From Breznakia pachnodae (GTDB lineage: Bacteria; Bacillota_I; Bacilli_A; Erysipelotrichales; Erysipelotrichaceae): 64,000 nucleotides of DNA. The first letter of the stretch is position 1, and each line of letters opens with the position of its first letter. Below, in pieces: positions 39,330-49,154 of the stretch. The DNA lies in assembly GCF_030814225.1 (NCBI RefSeq), contig NZ_JAUSUR010000003.1, positions 248,001 through 312,000 on the forward strand, given 5' to 3'. Below the pieces are notes generated by a model. That model was not told where the DNA came from. It saw nothing but the letters and a program-made list of their open reading frames with translations, and did not search any database. The position numbers and the translations under genes were made by a program.

Positions 39330-41405
39330 ATGAAAAAAAGAATACAAATCGTTATAATAACATTTATAACACTTTTAAGTGTGTCGGGTTTTTACTATAA
39401 AGATACGATACAAGCAGATGAAATGATGCAGTGGGATACAATGATTCAAAAATTAGAATTGTTGGAAACATATGCAGAAGAATATTGTGAAGCAAACAAC
39501 AAACCACTTACCAATGTGGATGGGTTAGTCACAAACTATATTCGTTCAACAAGGTATACTGGTTGGACATGGACTGCTTTAGCTGGTGGTGTTGACACTG
39601 AGTTTGCTACGTATGTAAATAATCAGTCTGCAATTGATAATGTACAGGTATCAGATTTAAAGGCAATTAATGATATCACAACACCTAGTGGAGAAGTAAT
39701 TGATTATACACATATGTTTGCGACAATGGCAACAATTCAAAAAGGTGGAAACATTAATGGAGATGTAGGAGGCTGGGGTGGTGATTACTCCACTTTAGCG
39801 AAAGATGTAATGAATGCGACATCAAATTCTACAGATTATGATATTTTATATAGTAAAGCAAGTGAGTTATTTCGAGGAAGCAGTAGTTTTGGTGAAGCTG
39901 ACTGGATTTCGGATTTGGATGCATATTTGATTATGCAACAAAGAAGTAGTGGAGAATCTTTTGCAACGATTATGGATAACTATTATCAGGCTGTAACGGA
40001 AACATCACGCATATCTGCATTTGCTCAAAGTAGAATAGGACTAGATAGGGATTCAACAATAGAAGATTTCCGCACAATTGTGTATACTCTTTTAGATAAT
40101 CCATCTAATGGATATTTGCAAATTTTGCATAGTACAAATGGTATTGCTACTAATGCAACATTAAAAAAAGCAACTTCTGATGCAATAGCTGATTATATGT
40201 ATAGCGTAATTGGAGTTAGTGAAATAGAAACTACATCAAGTGTAGAGGTTGGTTATCAGGATGTAATTGCACTATCTTATACAATCAAACCGTTAACTGC
40301 TGCTGATACAACTGTATCGTTTGTATCAAATGATTTAAGTGTTGCTACTGTAGATGCAAGTGGTAACGTGTATGGAATATCTGCAGGGCAAACTACAATT
40401 ACTATTACAGCAGCAAATGGGATTACAAGAACCGTCACTGTAGATGTAATTCCTAAATATACAGTTACATTTGATTATGGAACATTAGGTCATGATGGAA
40501 ATGAGCAAACTACAGTTTCAACAGTTTACTTAGAAGGTGATGTATTTGTAGGTCCACAAACACCTATGTTAAATGATGATTCCTATGAATTTGATTATTG
40601 GTTAGATATAAATAGCAATCAGAAAGTTAATGGATTTCCTCTAACTGTAGATGAAGATAGTTCTTATCAGGCTGTATATAGGAAACGAGAAGTAAAGACT
40701 TATACAGTAAAACATTACATGGAACAAGAAGATGGGAGCTATAAACTGGAGGAAGCCGAAAGTAAATCTGGTTATGTAGATAGCAGCGTTAATGCAGATG
40801 GAAATAGTTATGCTGGATATACAGTAGATTATGACAACACTGATACACAAAGAACAGGTGTGCTAGAATCATCTAGTGAGTTAACATTAGCGTTATACTA
40901 TAAAGCAAATACTGATACAAAGTATGTGAGTAAATATTATCTGCAACAGGAAGATGGAACTTACAAACTAGTTGATGAGATTACAAGTGCAGGAACAACT
41001 GGACACACAGTATCTGCAAGTTTTGAATCTTATGAAGATTATGTCTTGGACTTATTTCATAGTGATACGATTGTCAGTGGGAAAATTAATGGTGATGAAA
41101 GTCTGGTATTGAAGTTGTATTATAAAATGAATAAGCCAATTGTAGATATACCTAAACCACCAGTAGATAAGGAAAAGCCAATAGATAATAGCGATGATAA
41201 GACAACCGATAATGTTGTGGATAAATCAACAGATTCAACCACAGCACAGGTGGGAAAAGATGCGGAATCAAAACCTAGTACATCTCCTGCTTTAGTGGCA
41301 CCGGGAACAGGTGATTACACAGATAGTAGTATGTATTATGGAATGTTTATTTTATCAGGAAGTATCCTTTGTCTTAATTTGTTTAGAAGAAAAGTAAAAC
41401 AATAA
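39330..41405 (+). CDS. Cell-wall protein with Big_2 and MucBP domains
   Basis: A 691-residue exported protein. It has a signal peptide (about 1-30), an unrecognised N-terminal domain (about 35-300), a Big_2-type Ig domain (about 305-375, ending ISAGQTTITITAANG), an InlB-type strand segment (about 380-450) and two MucBP repeats (about 455-605). A Pro/Asp/Lys/Thr-rich spacer leads to APGTGD, a PXTG-type sorting signal with Ala where Leu is usual. A hydrophobic helix and RRKVKQ tail follow. It probably binds mucin or host glycans. AGGGG precedes the start. Confidence 0.85.
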   Translation: MKKRIQIVIITFITLLSVSGFYYKDTIQADEMMQWDTMIQKLELLETYAEEYCEANNKPLTNVDGLVTNYIRSTRYTGWTWTALAGGVDTEFATYVNNQSAIDNVQVSDLKAINDITTPSGEVIDYTHMFATMATIQKGGNINGDVGGWGGDYSTLAKDVMNATSNSTDYDILYSKASELFRGSSSFGEADWISDLDAYLIMQQRSSGESFATIMDNYYQAVTETSRISAFAQSRIGLDRDSTIEDFRTIVYTLLDNPSNGYLQILHSTNGIATNATLKKATSDAIADYMYSVIGVSEIETTSSVEVGYQDVIALSYTIKPLTAADTTVSFVSNDLSVATVDASGNVYGISAGQTTITITAANGITRTVTVDVIPKYTVTFDYGTLGHDGNEQTTVSTVYLEGDVFVGPQTPMLNDDSYEFDYWLDINSNQKVNGFPLTVDEDSSYQAVYRKREVKTYTVKHYMEQEDGSYKLEEAESKSGYVDSSVNADGNSYAGYTVDYDNTDTQRTGVLESSSELTLALYYKANTDTKYVSKYYLQQEDGTYKLVDEITSAGTTGHTVSASFESYEDYVLDLFHSDTIVSGKINGDESLVLKLYYKMNKPIVDIPKPPVDKEKPIDNSDDKTTDNVVDKSTDSTTAQVGKDAESKPSTSPALVAPGTGDYTDSSMYYGMFILSGSILCLNLFRRKVKQ

Positions 41406-41409
41406 AGTA

Positions 41410-41452
41410 AAAATGTCGAGATTTATCTATATCATAAGTCTTGGCATTTTAT
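41410..41452 (+). terminator. Terminator after the MucBP protein
   Basis: AAAATGTCGAGA pairs with TCTTGGCATTTT using two G-U pairs. Confidence 0.7.
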
Positions 41453-41538
41453 TAAAAATTCTTAATAAATCTAAAAAAGAATGGGTTTTCAGGTGAAATA
41501 TGATATTATATACCATAGGTAATTATGGAGGAATACAT

Positions 41539-42375
41539 ATGTTAAAGACATTTATTGGGGGAATTGCTGTAGGTCTTGCCAACATCATACCTGGTGTTAG
41601 TGGTGGAACAATGATGGTAGTTCTTGGAATGTTTAATAAGGTAATGAACAGTATTGATGGTCTGTTCAGTAGACATAATAAAAACAGATTAGAAGATTTT
41701 AAATTTCTATTTGTATTAGGAATTGGAGCGGTACTTGGATTAGTAGTATTCGCAAAAGTACTGGAAATCTGTTTTGCGAACTATCCAACACAAACGATGT
41801 TCTGCTTTGTTGGGATGGTAGCATTCTCAATTCCATCATTAGTAAAAACAGAAATGAAAGATGATCGTTTTAGTCCAATTCCATTTGCGGTTGGATGTGC
41901 TATTATTTTTGGATTAATGTTTTTAGCTCCAGAAAATAAAGAATTAGTATTAACGACATTTCCTGATATTGATCCTGTTTATTTGATCACAATGGTATTT
42001 CTTGGATTGATTGCAGGTGGTGCAATGTTTATGCCAGGAGTTAGTGGTTCGATGATTCTTCTGATTATTGGGAAGTACTATTTATTTAAAAGTTTATTGG
42101 CAAATGTGACAAGTTTTCAAATGGATATTATTCTTCCGCTTGGATTTATGGCAGTTGGAATTATCTTGGGAATTATCTTGTGTGGTAAATTATTGAAGTT
42201 CTTACTTGCGAATTACCATGGAATGACTATTAACTTTATACTAGGATTAGTTGTAGCGAGTAGTATTGTTTTAATTCCAATTAGTGCCAACTATGATGTG
42301 TTTACAATTGTTACTTCTGCACTTGCATTATTGCTTGGTGGAGTCATTGTATTACTGTTAGAAAAATTAGCGTAA
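41539..42375 (+). CDS. popT: DUF368 polyprenyl-phosphate transporter (PopT-like)
   Basis: A 278-residue membrane protein with about eight helices. The N-terminal GLANIIPGVSGGTMMVVLG and the internal repeat FMPGVSGSMILLIIGKYY are hallmarks of DUF368. This family was recently linked to recycling of undecaprenyl phosphate across the membrane for cell-wall synthesis. I start at ATG 41539 with TGGAGGAA upstream; the frame is open 13 codons earlier but lacks a ribosome site. It is a single gene with a strong terminator. Confidence 0.88.
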   Translation: MLKTFIGGIAVGLANIIPGVSGGTMMVVLGMFNKVMNSIDGLFSRHNKNRLEDFKFLFVLGIGAVLGLVVFAKVLEICFANYPTQTMFCFVGMVAFSIPSLVKTEMKDDRFSPIPFAVGCAIIFGLMFLAPENKELVLTTFPDIDPVYLITMVFLGLIAGGAMFMPGVSGSMILLIIGKYYLFKSLLANVTSFQMDIILPLGFMAVGIILGIILCGKLLKFLLANYHGMTINFILGLVVASSIVLIPISANYDVFTIVTSALALLLGGVIVLLLEKLA

Positions 42376-42381
42376 TTTCAT

Positions 42382-42426
42382 AAGTTTCTCTAAGATTTAT
42401 TCATAATTTTAGAGAAACTTTTTTGT
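42382..42426 (+). terminator. Terminator after popT
   Basis: A perfect 12-bp stem, AAGTTTCTCTAA with TTAGAGAAACTT, then TTTTTT. Confidence 0.93.
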
Positions 42427-42469
42427 ATAGAAAAGTAGTGAAAAAACATGATGAAAAAGTTGACAGATT

Positions 42470-42478
42470 TGTTATAAT
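42470..42478 (+). promoter_or_regulatory. Extended -10 promoter for PFOR
   Basis: TGTTATAAT, an extended -10 element, 136 bases before the gene. A second TATAAT at 42575-42580 with a weak -35 could be another start. Confidence 0.5.
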
Positions 42479-42517
42479 GTAGAAGGTTCAGTAAAATGAA
42501 AAAAAACTGGCAAATAA

Positions 42518-42535
42518 TTGTGCTAAAAGGCGCAA
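42518..42535. promoter_or_regulatory. Rex-like inverted repeat before PFOR
   Basis: TTGTGCTAAAAGGCGCAA has the 18-bp length and TTGTG...CGCAA half-sites of a redox-sensing Rex operator, though the right half departs from consensus. It also forms a hairpin in the RNA (AATTGTGC with GCGCAATT). Confidence 0.35.
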
Positions 42536-42614
42536 TTTACCTAGAAATCGCTTTCAATTGGAGGCAAATAGGTCTATAATTAAAATGTTAGAGACATAAA
42601 GGAGGACATTTTTA

Positions 42615-45600
42615 ATGGCAAAGAAATTCATGTCTATGGACGGTAACACCGCAGCGGCATATAGTGCGTATGCTTTGACTGAAGTGTCAGGGATTTACCC
42701 TATTACACCATCTTCACCAATGGCAGAAGTTACCGATACATGGTCAACGCAGGGGAGAGAGAACGTTTTTGGTCAACTTGTTAAAGTAAGCGAGTTGCAA
42801 TCAGAAGCGGGAGCTGCAGGTGCAGTTCACGGTGCGTTACAGGGAGGAACTTTAGCAGCTACTTATACAGCATCTCAAGGGTTGTTATTGATGATTCCAA
42901 ATATTTATAAAATGTCAGGAGAATTATTACCTGGTGTTATTCACGTTGCTGCTCGTGCATTAGCGAGTAGAGCGCTAAACATCTTCGGGGATCACCAAGA
43001 TGTTTATGCTTGTCGTCAGACAGGTGCTTGTATGCTTGCTTCACATTCAGTGCAGGAAGCAATGGATTTGGGTGGAATTGCGCATTTATCTGCAATTAAA
43101 GGCAGTGTGCCATTCATACATTTCTTTGATGGATTTAGAACTTCTCACGAAATTCAAAAAATCGAAGCAATGGATTATGACTTCTTAAAATCACAATTAG
43201 ATATGGAAGCATTGGAACGTTTTAGAGCAAACGCATTGAACCCTCACACCAACCCAGTAACTCGTGGTGGTGCTGAAAACGATGATATCTTCTTCCAAGG
43301 AAAAGAAGCTCAAAATGAACATTATGCTAAAATTCCAGATATCGTAAATGACTACATGGTTGCTTTATCAGAACATACTGGTAGAAACTATGCACCATTT
43401 ACTTACTATGGAGACCCAGAAGCAGAAAACATTATTGTTGCTATGGGATCTGTAACAGAAACAATTCAAGAAACAATTGATGCAATGAGCGCAAACGGAG
43501 AAAAAGTTGGTCTTATTAAAGTTCACTTATACCGTCCATTCTCAACGAAATACTTATTAAATGTATTACCAGCATCAGTTAAGAAAATTGCTGTTCTTGA
43601 TCGTACAAAAGAAATGGGATCAAGAGAACCATTATACTTAGATGTACTTTCAGTATTGAAAGATAAAGACATCAAAATTATTGGTGGACGTTATGGTTTG
43701 GGTTCTAAGGATACTACTGCTCAACAAATTAAAGCAGTATATGATGAGCTAGCTAAAGATGCACCAAAAGAAGAATTTACAATTGGTATTGAAGATGATG
43801 TTACTAACTTATCTTTAACACCAGATGAAAGCTTCAAAGTAACAAGTGATTACACTTCTTGTTTATTCTGGGGTCTTGGATCTGATGGTACAGTATCAGC
43901 AAATAAAAATGCAATTAAGATTATTGGTGATAACACTGACTTATATTCACAAGCATACTTTGCTTATGACTCTAAAAAAGCTGGTGGGGTAACTCGTTCT
44001 CACTTGCGTTTTGGTAAGTCACCAATTCGTTCAACATATTACATTAACCAAGCGGACTTCATTTCTTGTTCACTTGATGCTTATATGTTTAAATATGATT
44101 TATTGAAATCATTGAAAGATGGAGGAACATTCCTTCTTAATACGACTTTCTCTAAGGATGAAATCGTAAAACAAATGCCAAACCGTATCAAGGCGATTTT
44201 GGCAAAACGTAATGCAAAATTCTATGTTATTGATGCAACTGATATTGCAACTAAAATTGGAATGGGACGTAGAACAAACACGATTCTACAATCTGCATTC
44301 TTTGCATTAAACGAACAAATCATGCCTTATGATCAAGCAGTTGGATTGATGAAAGAAGCTGCTAAGAAATCATATGGTAAAAAAGGTGATGAAGTAGTTG
44401 AAATGAACTACAAAGCAATCGATGAAGGTAAAGCAGGACTTGTGGAAGTTACTGTTGATCCAGCATGGGCTGACCTTAAATATGATGAATTAGGAAGAAC
44501 TACTGGTGATGAATACTTCGACAAACATGTGGAACCAATCAATACTCAAATGGGTAATGAAATGCCAGTATCAGCTTTCACAAAATATAACTTGTTAGAT
44601 GGATCAATGAGAAACAATGTAGCGTTCAAAGAAAAACGTGAAATTGCTACTGAAGTTCCTACTTGGCATCCAGAAAACTGTATCCAATGTGGATTCTGTT
44701 CATTTGTATGTCCTCATGCAACTGTACGTCAGTTCATGTTAACGGATGAAGAAATTAAAAATGCACCACAAGAATTCGAAACAATTCCAGCAATGGGTAA
44801 AGGTTGTGAAGAATTCAAATACCGTATTCAAATTTCACCAGACAACTGTGTTGGTTGTGGACTTTGTGCAGTAGAATGTCCAGGTAAAGCTGGTAAGAAA
44901 GCTCTAGAAATGGTAGAAATTCACGAAATGATCGAAGAAGCTCCATTGGCTGATTACCTATACAAAGAAACGGAACCTAAATTAGGTTACCATACAGCAA
45001 ATGTTGTAAAAGAATCTCAATTCATGACTCCTTACTTTGAAGTAAGTGGTGCATGTCCAGGATGTGGGGAAACTCCATACTACCGTTTAATTTCTCAATT
45101 ATTTGGTAAAGATATGATGGTTGCTAATGCAACTGGATGTTCTTCAATCTATTGTGGATCCACTCCATCTACTCCATTTATCGCTGATAAAAACGGAGAA
45201 GGGGTTGCTTGGGCAAACTCATTATTTGAAGATAATGCTGAATATGGTTATGGTATGGCATTAGCACAAACATTCAAAGAAGGTACAATCTTAGACATTA
45301 TGGAACAAAACCTTGATGCTGTAGAACCTGAATTGAAAGAAGCATTTGAAGCTTACATCGCTGCTGATGGTGATCGTAATGCTCAAAGAGCAATTAAAGA
45401 TAACCTAGTTTCACTAGTTAAGGCTTCAAAAGTTGAAGCAGTTAAACCAATTCTTGAATACGAACGTGACTTAGTTGGTAAGTCTGTATGGATCGTTGGT
45501 GGAGATGGATGGGCATATGACATCGGTTACGGTGGACTTGACCACGTTCTTGCAAACGACTTAAATGTAAACATTATGGTATTAGATACTGAGGTTTACT

Positions 45601-46121
45601 CTAACACAGGTGGACAATCATCTAAGGCTTCTCAAGCTGCTAGTATTGCAAAATTCGCTGCTGGTGGTAAGGCTACATCTAAGAAAGATCTTGGACAAAT
45701 TGCTATGGCTTATGGTCATGTATATGTTGCAAGTATCGCAATGGGTGCTAACCGTATTCAAACAATTAAAGCATTTAATGAAGCAGAAAGTTACAACGGA
45801 CCATCACTTGTAATCGCTTATGCTCCATGTATTGAACATGGTATTAAAGGTGGATTATCGAATCACCAAAAAACGCAAAAAGCGGCAGTTGAGTGTGGAT
45901 ACTGGACATTGTATCGTTATGACCCACGTAATGAGGAAAAACCTCTTACAATCGATTCTAAGGCGCCAGACTTCGATAAATTCCAAGACTTTATCTTAAA
46001 CGAAACTCGTTACTCTCAATTAGTTAAGATTAAGGGAGAAACAGCTTACGAAAGTTTTGCGAAAACGAAGAAAGATGCTGAAAGACGTTACAGTCGTTTA
46101 GTTAAATTATCTGAATTCTAG
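42615..46121 (+). CDS. nifJ: Pyruvate:ferredoxin oxidoreductase
   Basis: A 1168-residue single-chain enzyme that turns pyruvate and CoA into acetyl-CoA and CO2 and reduces ferredoxin. It has the N-terminal pyrimidine-binding block GIYPITPSSPMAE, two ferredoxin clusters (CIQCGFCSFVCPHA and CVGCGLCAVECPGK, about 685-760), a third cluster starting ACPGCGETPYYR (about 815), and the thiamine diphosphate motif GGDGWAYDIGYGGLDHVL (about 960). Length and order match the homodimeric form of anaerobic Firmicutes. The ribosome site is AAGGAGG. Codon use is highly biased, as for abundant central-metabolism enzymes. Confidence 0.98.
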   Translation: MAKKFMSMDGNTAAAYSAYALTEVSGIYPITPSSPMAEVTDTWSTQGRENVFGQLVKVSELQSEAGAAGAVHGALQGGTLAATYTASQGLLLMIPNIYKMSGELLPGVIHVAARALASRALNIFGDHQDVYACRQTGACMLASHSVQEAMDLGGIAHLSAIKGSVPFIHFFDGFRTSHEIQKIEAMDYDFLKSQLDMEALERFRANALNPHTNPVTRGGAENDDIFFQGKEAQNEHYAKIPDIVNDYMVALSEHTGRNYAPFTYYGDPEAENIIVAMGSVTETIQETIDAMSANGEKVGLIKVHLYRPFSTKYLLNVLPASVKKIAVLDRTKEMGSREPLYLDVLSVLKDKDIKIIGGRYGLGSKDTTAQQIKAVYDELAKDAPKEEFTIGIEDDVTNLSLTPDESFKVTSDYTSCLFWGLGSDGTVSANKNAIKIIGDNTDLYSQAYFAYDSKKAGGVTRSHLRFGKSPIRSTYYINQADFISCSLDAYMFKYDLLKSLKDGGTFLLNTTFSKDEIVKQMPNRIKAILAKRNAKFYVIDATDIATKIGMGRRTNTILQSAFFALNEQIMPYDQAVGLMKEAAKKSYGKKGDEVVEMNYKAIDEGKAGLVEVTVDPAWADLKYDELGRTTGDEYFDKHVEPINTQMGNEMPVSAFTKYNLLDGSMRNNVAFKEKREIATEVPTWHPENCIQCGFCSFVCPHATVRQFMLTDEEIKNAPQEFETIPAMGKGCEEFKYRIQISPDNCVGCGLCAVECPGKAGKKALEMVEIHEMIEEAPLADYLYKETEPKLGYHTANVVKESQFMTPYFEVSGACPGCGETPYYRLISQLFGKDMMVANATGCSSIYCGSTPSTPFIADKNGEGVAWANSLFEDNAEYGYGMALAQTFKEGTILDIMEQNLDAVEPELKEAFEAYIAADGDRNAQRAIKDNLVSLVKASKVEAVKPILEYERDLVGKSVWIVGGDGWAYDIGYGGLDHVLANDLNVNIMVLDTEVYSNTGGQSSKASQAASIAKFAAGGKATSKKDLGQIAMAYGHVYVASIAMGANRIQTIKAFNEAESYNGPSLVIAYAPCIEHGIKGGLSNHQKTQKAAVECGYWTLYRYDPRNEEKPLTIDSKAPDFDKFQDFILNETRYSQLVKIKGETAYESFAKTKKDAERRYSRLVKLSEF

Positions 46122-46133
46122 AAATAAACAGTT

Positions 46134-46165
46134 AATAGCAGAATCATTGATTCTGCTATTTTCTA
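46134..46165 (+). terminator. PFOR terminator
   Basis: A perfect 12-bp stem, AATAGCAGAATC with GATTCTGCTATT, 3-base loop, then TTCT. Confidence 0.85.
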
Positions 46166-46186
46166 TATTAAGAGAGGAGTGAGAAC

Positions 46187-46555
46187 ATGGAATTAAAGGT
46201 ATTGGAAAATAAGTTTAGTGTTTACAAACTGAATTCACTGAATAATCTATCATTAGATAGTGAGTTTGTGTTTTTATCTAAGACAGATGATGAGTTGTCA
46301 CTAGTTTGTGATGAGAATATCGTCATTGATAACCACAGTGAAAAGGAAGATGGATGGTCATGTTTCAAGATAGTTGGGGTTTTAGATTTCTCACTAATTG
46401 GAATACTGTCAAAGATATCAACAATTTTGGCAGATCATAAGATTGGAATTTTTGTAGTATCTACTTATAACACAGACTATATTCTAGTGAAAACAGAGAA
46501 CTTGGATGATGCAATAAAGGCATTAGAAGAGAAAAAGTATGTAATTACTTATTAA
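46187..46555 (+). CDS. ACT-domain protein
   Basis: A 122-residue protein with ACT-type folds, seen in FKIVGVLDFSLIGILSKISTILADHKIGIFVVSTYNTDYILVK. ACT domains bind amino acids or other small ligands. It has no enzyme domain, so it is a stand-alone sensor or ligand-binding protein of the ACT_7 (CASTOR-like) kind. It follows PFOR after a terminator and has its own GAGAGGAG ribosome site. Ligand unknown. Confidence 0.8.
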   Translation: MELKVLENKFSVYKLNSLNNLSLDSEFVFLSKTDDELSLVCDENIVIDNHSEKEDGWSCFKIVGVLDFSLIGILSKISTILADHKIGIFVVSTYNTDYILVKTENLDDAIKALEEKKYVITY

Positions 46556-46586
46556 TATCAAATACAATATTTATTGTGAAGAAAAT

Positions 46587-46625
46587 AAGGACTAAGTCTA
46601 TCATTGATAGCCTAGTCCTTTTGTT
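46587..46625 (+). terminator. Terminator after the ACT protein gene
   Basis: AAGGACTA pairs with TAGTCCTT, with an inner CTATCA/TGATAG stem, then TTTTG. Confidence 0.88.
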
Positions 46626-46711
46626 GTTTTATCTGAAAAGTGAAAACCAAAATATGTAGTGTCGCGTCTAACAGTAGTGCTTAGAAGATCACAATAGATA
46701 AGGAGAGAACA

Positions 46712-48055
46712 ATGAAAATGAGAAAACTTTATAAGCGTTTTATTGGTGTATTTGTTGTAATGGTAAGCTTTGTATCAGTTTTAACTTTGCCCTCAGTAAT
46801 GTTAGAAGCTGATGCAGCTAGCTATAGTGTATTAACTTCAAGCGTTGATTTAAAAGGTTATGATGCAACGATTACAACACAAAGCAATGGTACAAATGTT
46901 CTTACAACAAAAAAGGGAACATACTTGTTGGATGAGAGTGCAGTAATTTATAGTTCAAAGAATCAATTGATTTATTTGAACAATACAACACCAGTTAATA
47001 TTGATTCGATTTATGCAAAGAAGAATTTGGAGTTTAGAGGGAATGGTACTTTAAATGCAAATACTGCGGGTCAATATGGAATTAATGTTGGTGGTCACTT
47101 AAAAGCGTTTAAGTATACAAAGTCTGGTGTAGGGGTAGTGAATGCTACGGGGACTACAGCAGGGTTCTATGTTTATAATGAAATCCAAATGGAAGGTGGA
47201 GAAATAAACGGTTATGGGACAAACTATGGTATCTGGTGTTATAACGATATCAAACCATATTATTCATCAATCATTAGGGGTTATGCATCTGGTGCAGACA
47301 GTACAGGTATCTGGGCATATAGAGATATTTATGCTTGGAAAGGTGCAACTGTATATGGAGAAGGTGGAAGTTGTGGGGCAAGAACACAGATAGCTCACAT
47401 CCAAGCGGAAGATAATGGAAGTTCAATTACTGGAGTATCAAGAAACATCAACAGTGGTGTATCAGCTTTACAGGCAGATAAACAAATGTTAAGAGCTTAT
47501 GATAATGCAGTGGTTAAAGAAATATATTTAAACTCAGGTTTAGTAGTAACTGATGATGTAGCTGTAGATGTAGTAAATACATATTCTACAGTAAAGAGAA
47601 ATTTAAGTAACATGGGTAATTACTCATGGTATTCTGAACCAGAAGGAGTTTACTACAACGGAACTGGATTAATCGGGGATGCTAATAAAGCAGGATTCAA
47701 GGATGGAAACATCGTTGGAACGCGTACAAATGATGCATGTTCAAAAGGTAAAGAAGCAACTCAATTGAAGAAGGGCGGAACTCACCAGGTAGTATTCTCT
47801 AATTCAGCAACTTACTATACAGAAGATATTATTATTTATCACTGGTTAGCGGATACTGATGGAGAACCAATTGAAGTATTCTATGAAGAAGTAATTACTT
47901 TGGAAGTGGGAACATTAATCGTTGTAGATGATTACCAATACCCATTTGGTAATACAACAGAGTTTGAATATTTTGGAGCTGATCGCCCTGATTTCGTATT
48001 AGAAAAATCAGAAGATCCAATCGTAATTAACTACTATTACGATGCTGAAATATAG
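46712..48055 (+). CDS. Secreted protein with beta-helix-like repeats
   Basis: A 447-residue exported protein. The signal peptide ends near residue 36 (LEADAAS). The middle (about 80-290) has short regular Gly-rich strands (FRGNGTLNANTAGQYGINVGG, then GIWCYNDI and GIWAYRDI) that suggest a right-handed beta-helix. The C-terminus (about 370-445) resembles a MucBP-like domain ending VINYYYDAEI. There is no sorting signal or C-terminal helix, so it is released or held non-covalently. AAGGAGAG precedes the start. Function unknown; a glycan-binding role is a guess from the fold. Confidence 0.65.
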   Translation: MKMRKLYKRFIGVFVVMVSFVSVLTLPSVMLEADAASYSVLTSSVDLKGYDATITTQSNGTNVLTTKKGTYLLDESAVIYSSKNQLIYLNNTTPVNIDSIYAKKNLEFRGNGTLNANTAGQYGINVGGHLKAFKYTKSGVGVVNATGTTAGFYVYNEIQMEGGEINGYGTNYGIWCYNDIKPYYSSIIRGYASGADSTGIWAYRDIYAWKGATVYGEGGSCGARTQIAHIQAEDNGSSITGVSRNINSGVSALQADKQMLRAYDNAVVKEIYLNSGLVVTDDVAVDVVNTYSTVKRNLSNMGNYSWYSEPEGVYYNGTGLIGDANKAGFKDGNIVGTRTNDACSKGKEATQLKKGGTHQVVFSNSATYYTEDIIIYHWLADTDGEPIEVFYEEVITLEVGTLIVVDDYQYPFGNTTEFEYFGADRPDFVLEKSEDPIVINYYYDAEI

Positions 48056-48137
48056 AGTTATAAGTTAGATATAATAAGGATTTGTATATCATTCTAAGCA
48101 TGCAGATAAAGGTTATAGAAATATAATAAATTAGGTA

Positions 48138-48177
48138 ATGAAAAGCAACTTGTTGATTGAAATGAGTTGCTTTTCAT
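48138..48177 (+). terminator. Terminator after the secreted protein gene
   Basis: A perfect 13-bp stem, ATGAAAAGCAACT with AGTTGCTTTTCAT. Confidence 0.85.
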
Positions 48178-48273
48178 ATGTTATAATGGAGTAAAATTGA
48201 CATAACTGAATACAATTATATCAAGTATGTTATATCTGATTTCGATATGATTAAGATAGAGAGGAGTATCGTT

Positions 48274-49143
48274 ATGAACTGGATGAATCAAATGAATGCA
48301 GTAATTGATTATATAGAAGAAAATCTTCGAGGTGAAATTGATATGAAAGAAGTAGAACGAATTGCACAATGTTCGATTCATAATTATCAGAGAATGTTTT
48401 CTTATATAGCTAACCAATCATTAGCTACATATATTCGTAATCGCAGACTGACACTTGCTGCATACGATATCATGAGTGGTAATGATTCTATTTTAGATGT
48501 AGCAATGCGGTATGGATATTCATCAAATGAAGCATTCAGTAGAGCATTCCAGAAGTTTCATGGTGTGTTGCCATCACAAATAAGAAAAAGGCGAGTACAA
48601 TTGACATCCATACCTAAGATCTCCTTTCAGTTAATCACGAAAGGAGATGTAGAGATGAAGTATTCAATTGAAGACTGGCCTGCTTTTGAGGCAGCTGGAT
48701 TCAAAGAAGAATTAAGAGCAGAAGATGCTTTCAAAGTAATACCAAAGATGTGGGATGATTCTTTAGTCGATGGAAGATTTCAACGTCTTATGGATATCTG
48801 TATGCAGGCTGATATGCGCCCTTCTGGAGTACTGGGAATCACAGAAGGTGATGTTGCCAGTGTAGAAGGTGATTTGAATTATTATTTGTCCGTTACAACG
48901 TATGTGGATGTAGAGGAATGTGTAAGATGTGAAGTTCCTGAAGATATTGAGAAAATAACAATACCAGCAGCTAAATGGGTTATTATCAATGCTGATGGAC
49001 CACTTCCTCAATCTGTACAAAATGTATATAAAACATTCTATGCACAATGGTTACCAAGTAGTGGTTATAAGATGGCAGACTTACCAGTAATCGAGTGTTA
49101 TATGCAAAATGAACATCAGGAAGTATGGATTGCGATTGAATAA
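48274..49143 (+). CDS. AraC-family regulator with GyrI-like effector domain
   Basis: A 289-residue regulator. Residues about 1-105 are an AraC-type double HTH (RIAQCSIHNYQRMFSYIANQ, then DVAMRYGYSSNEAFSRAFQKFHG). Residues about 130-289 are a GyrI-like ligand domain ending VIECYMQNEHQEVWIAIE. Such proteins bind small hydrophobic compounds and often govern efflux or detoxification genes. I start at ATG 48274 with GAGAGGAG upstream. The nitroreductase gene follows after 11 bases and is a likely target. Confidence 0.85.
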   Translation: MNWMNQMNAVIDYIEENLRGEIDMKEVERIAQCSIHNYQRMFSYIANQSLATYIRNRRLTLAAYDIMSGNDSILDVAMRYGYSSNEAFSRAFQKFHGVLPSQIRKRRVQLTSIPKISFQLITKGDVEMKYSIEDWPAFEAAGFKEELRAEDAFKVIPKMWDDSLVDGRFQRLMDICMQADMRPSGVLGITEGDVASVEGDLNYYLSVTTYVDVEECVRCEVPEDIEKITIPAAKWVIINADGPLPQSVQNVYKTFYAQWLPSSGYKMADLPVIECYMQNEHQEVWIAIE

Positions 49144-49154
49144 GGAGGTATGTA

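Noticed and set aside
42460..42478. TTGACA with TATAAT before PFOR as a classical promoter
   Set aside because: The spacer is only 7 bp; the TATAAT is better read as an extended -10.
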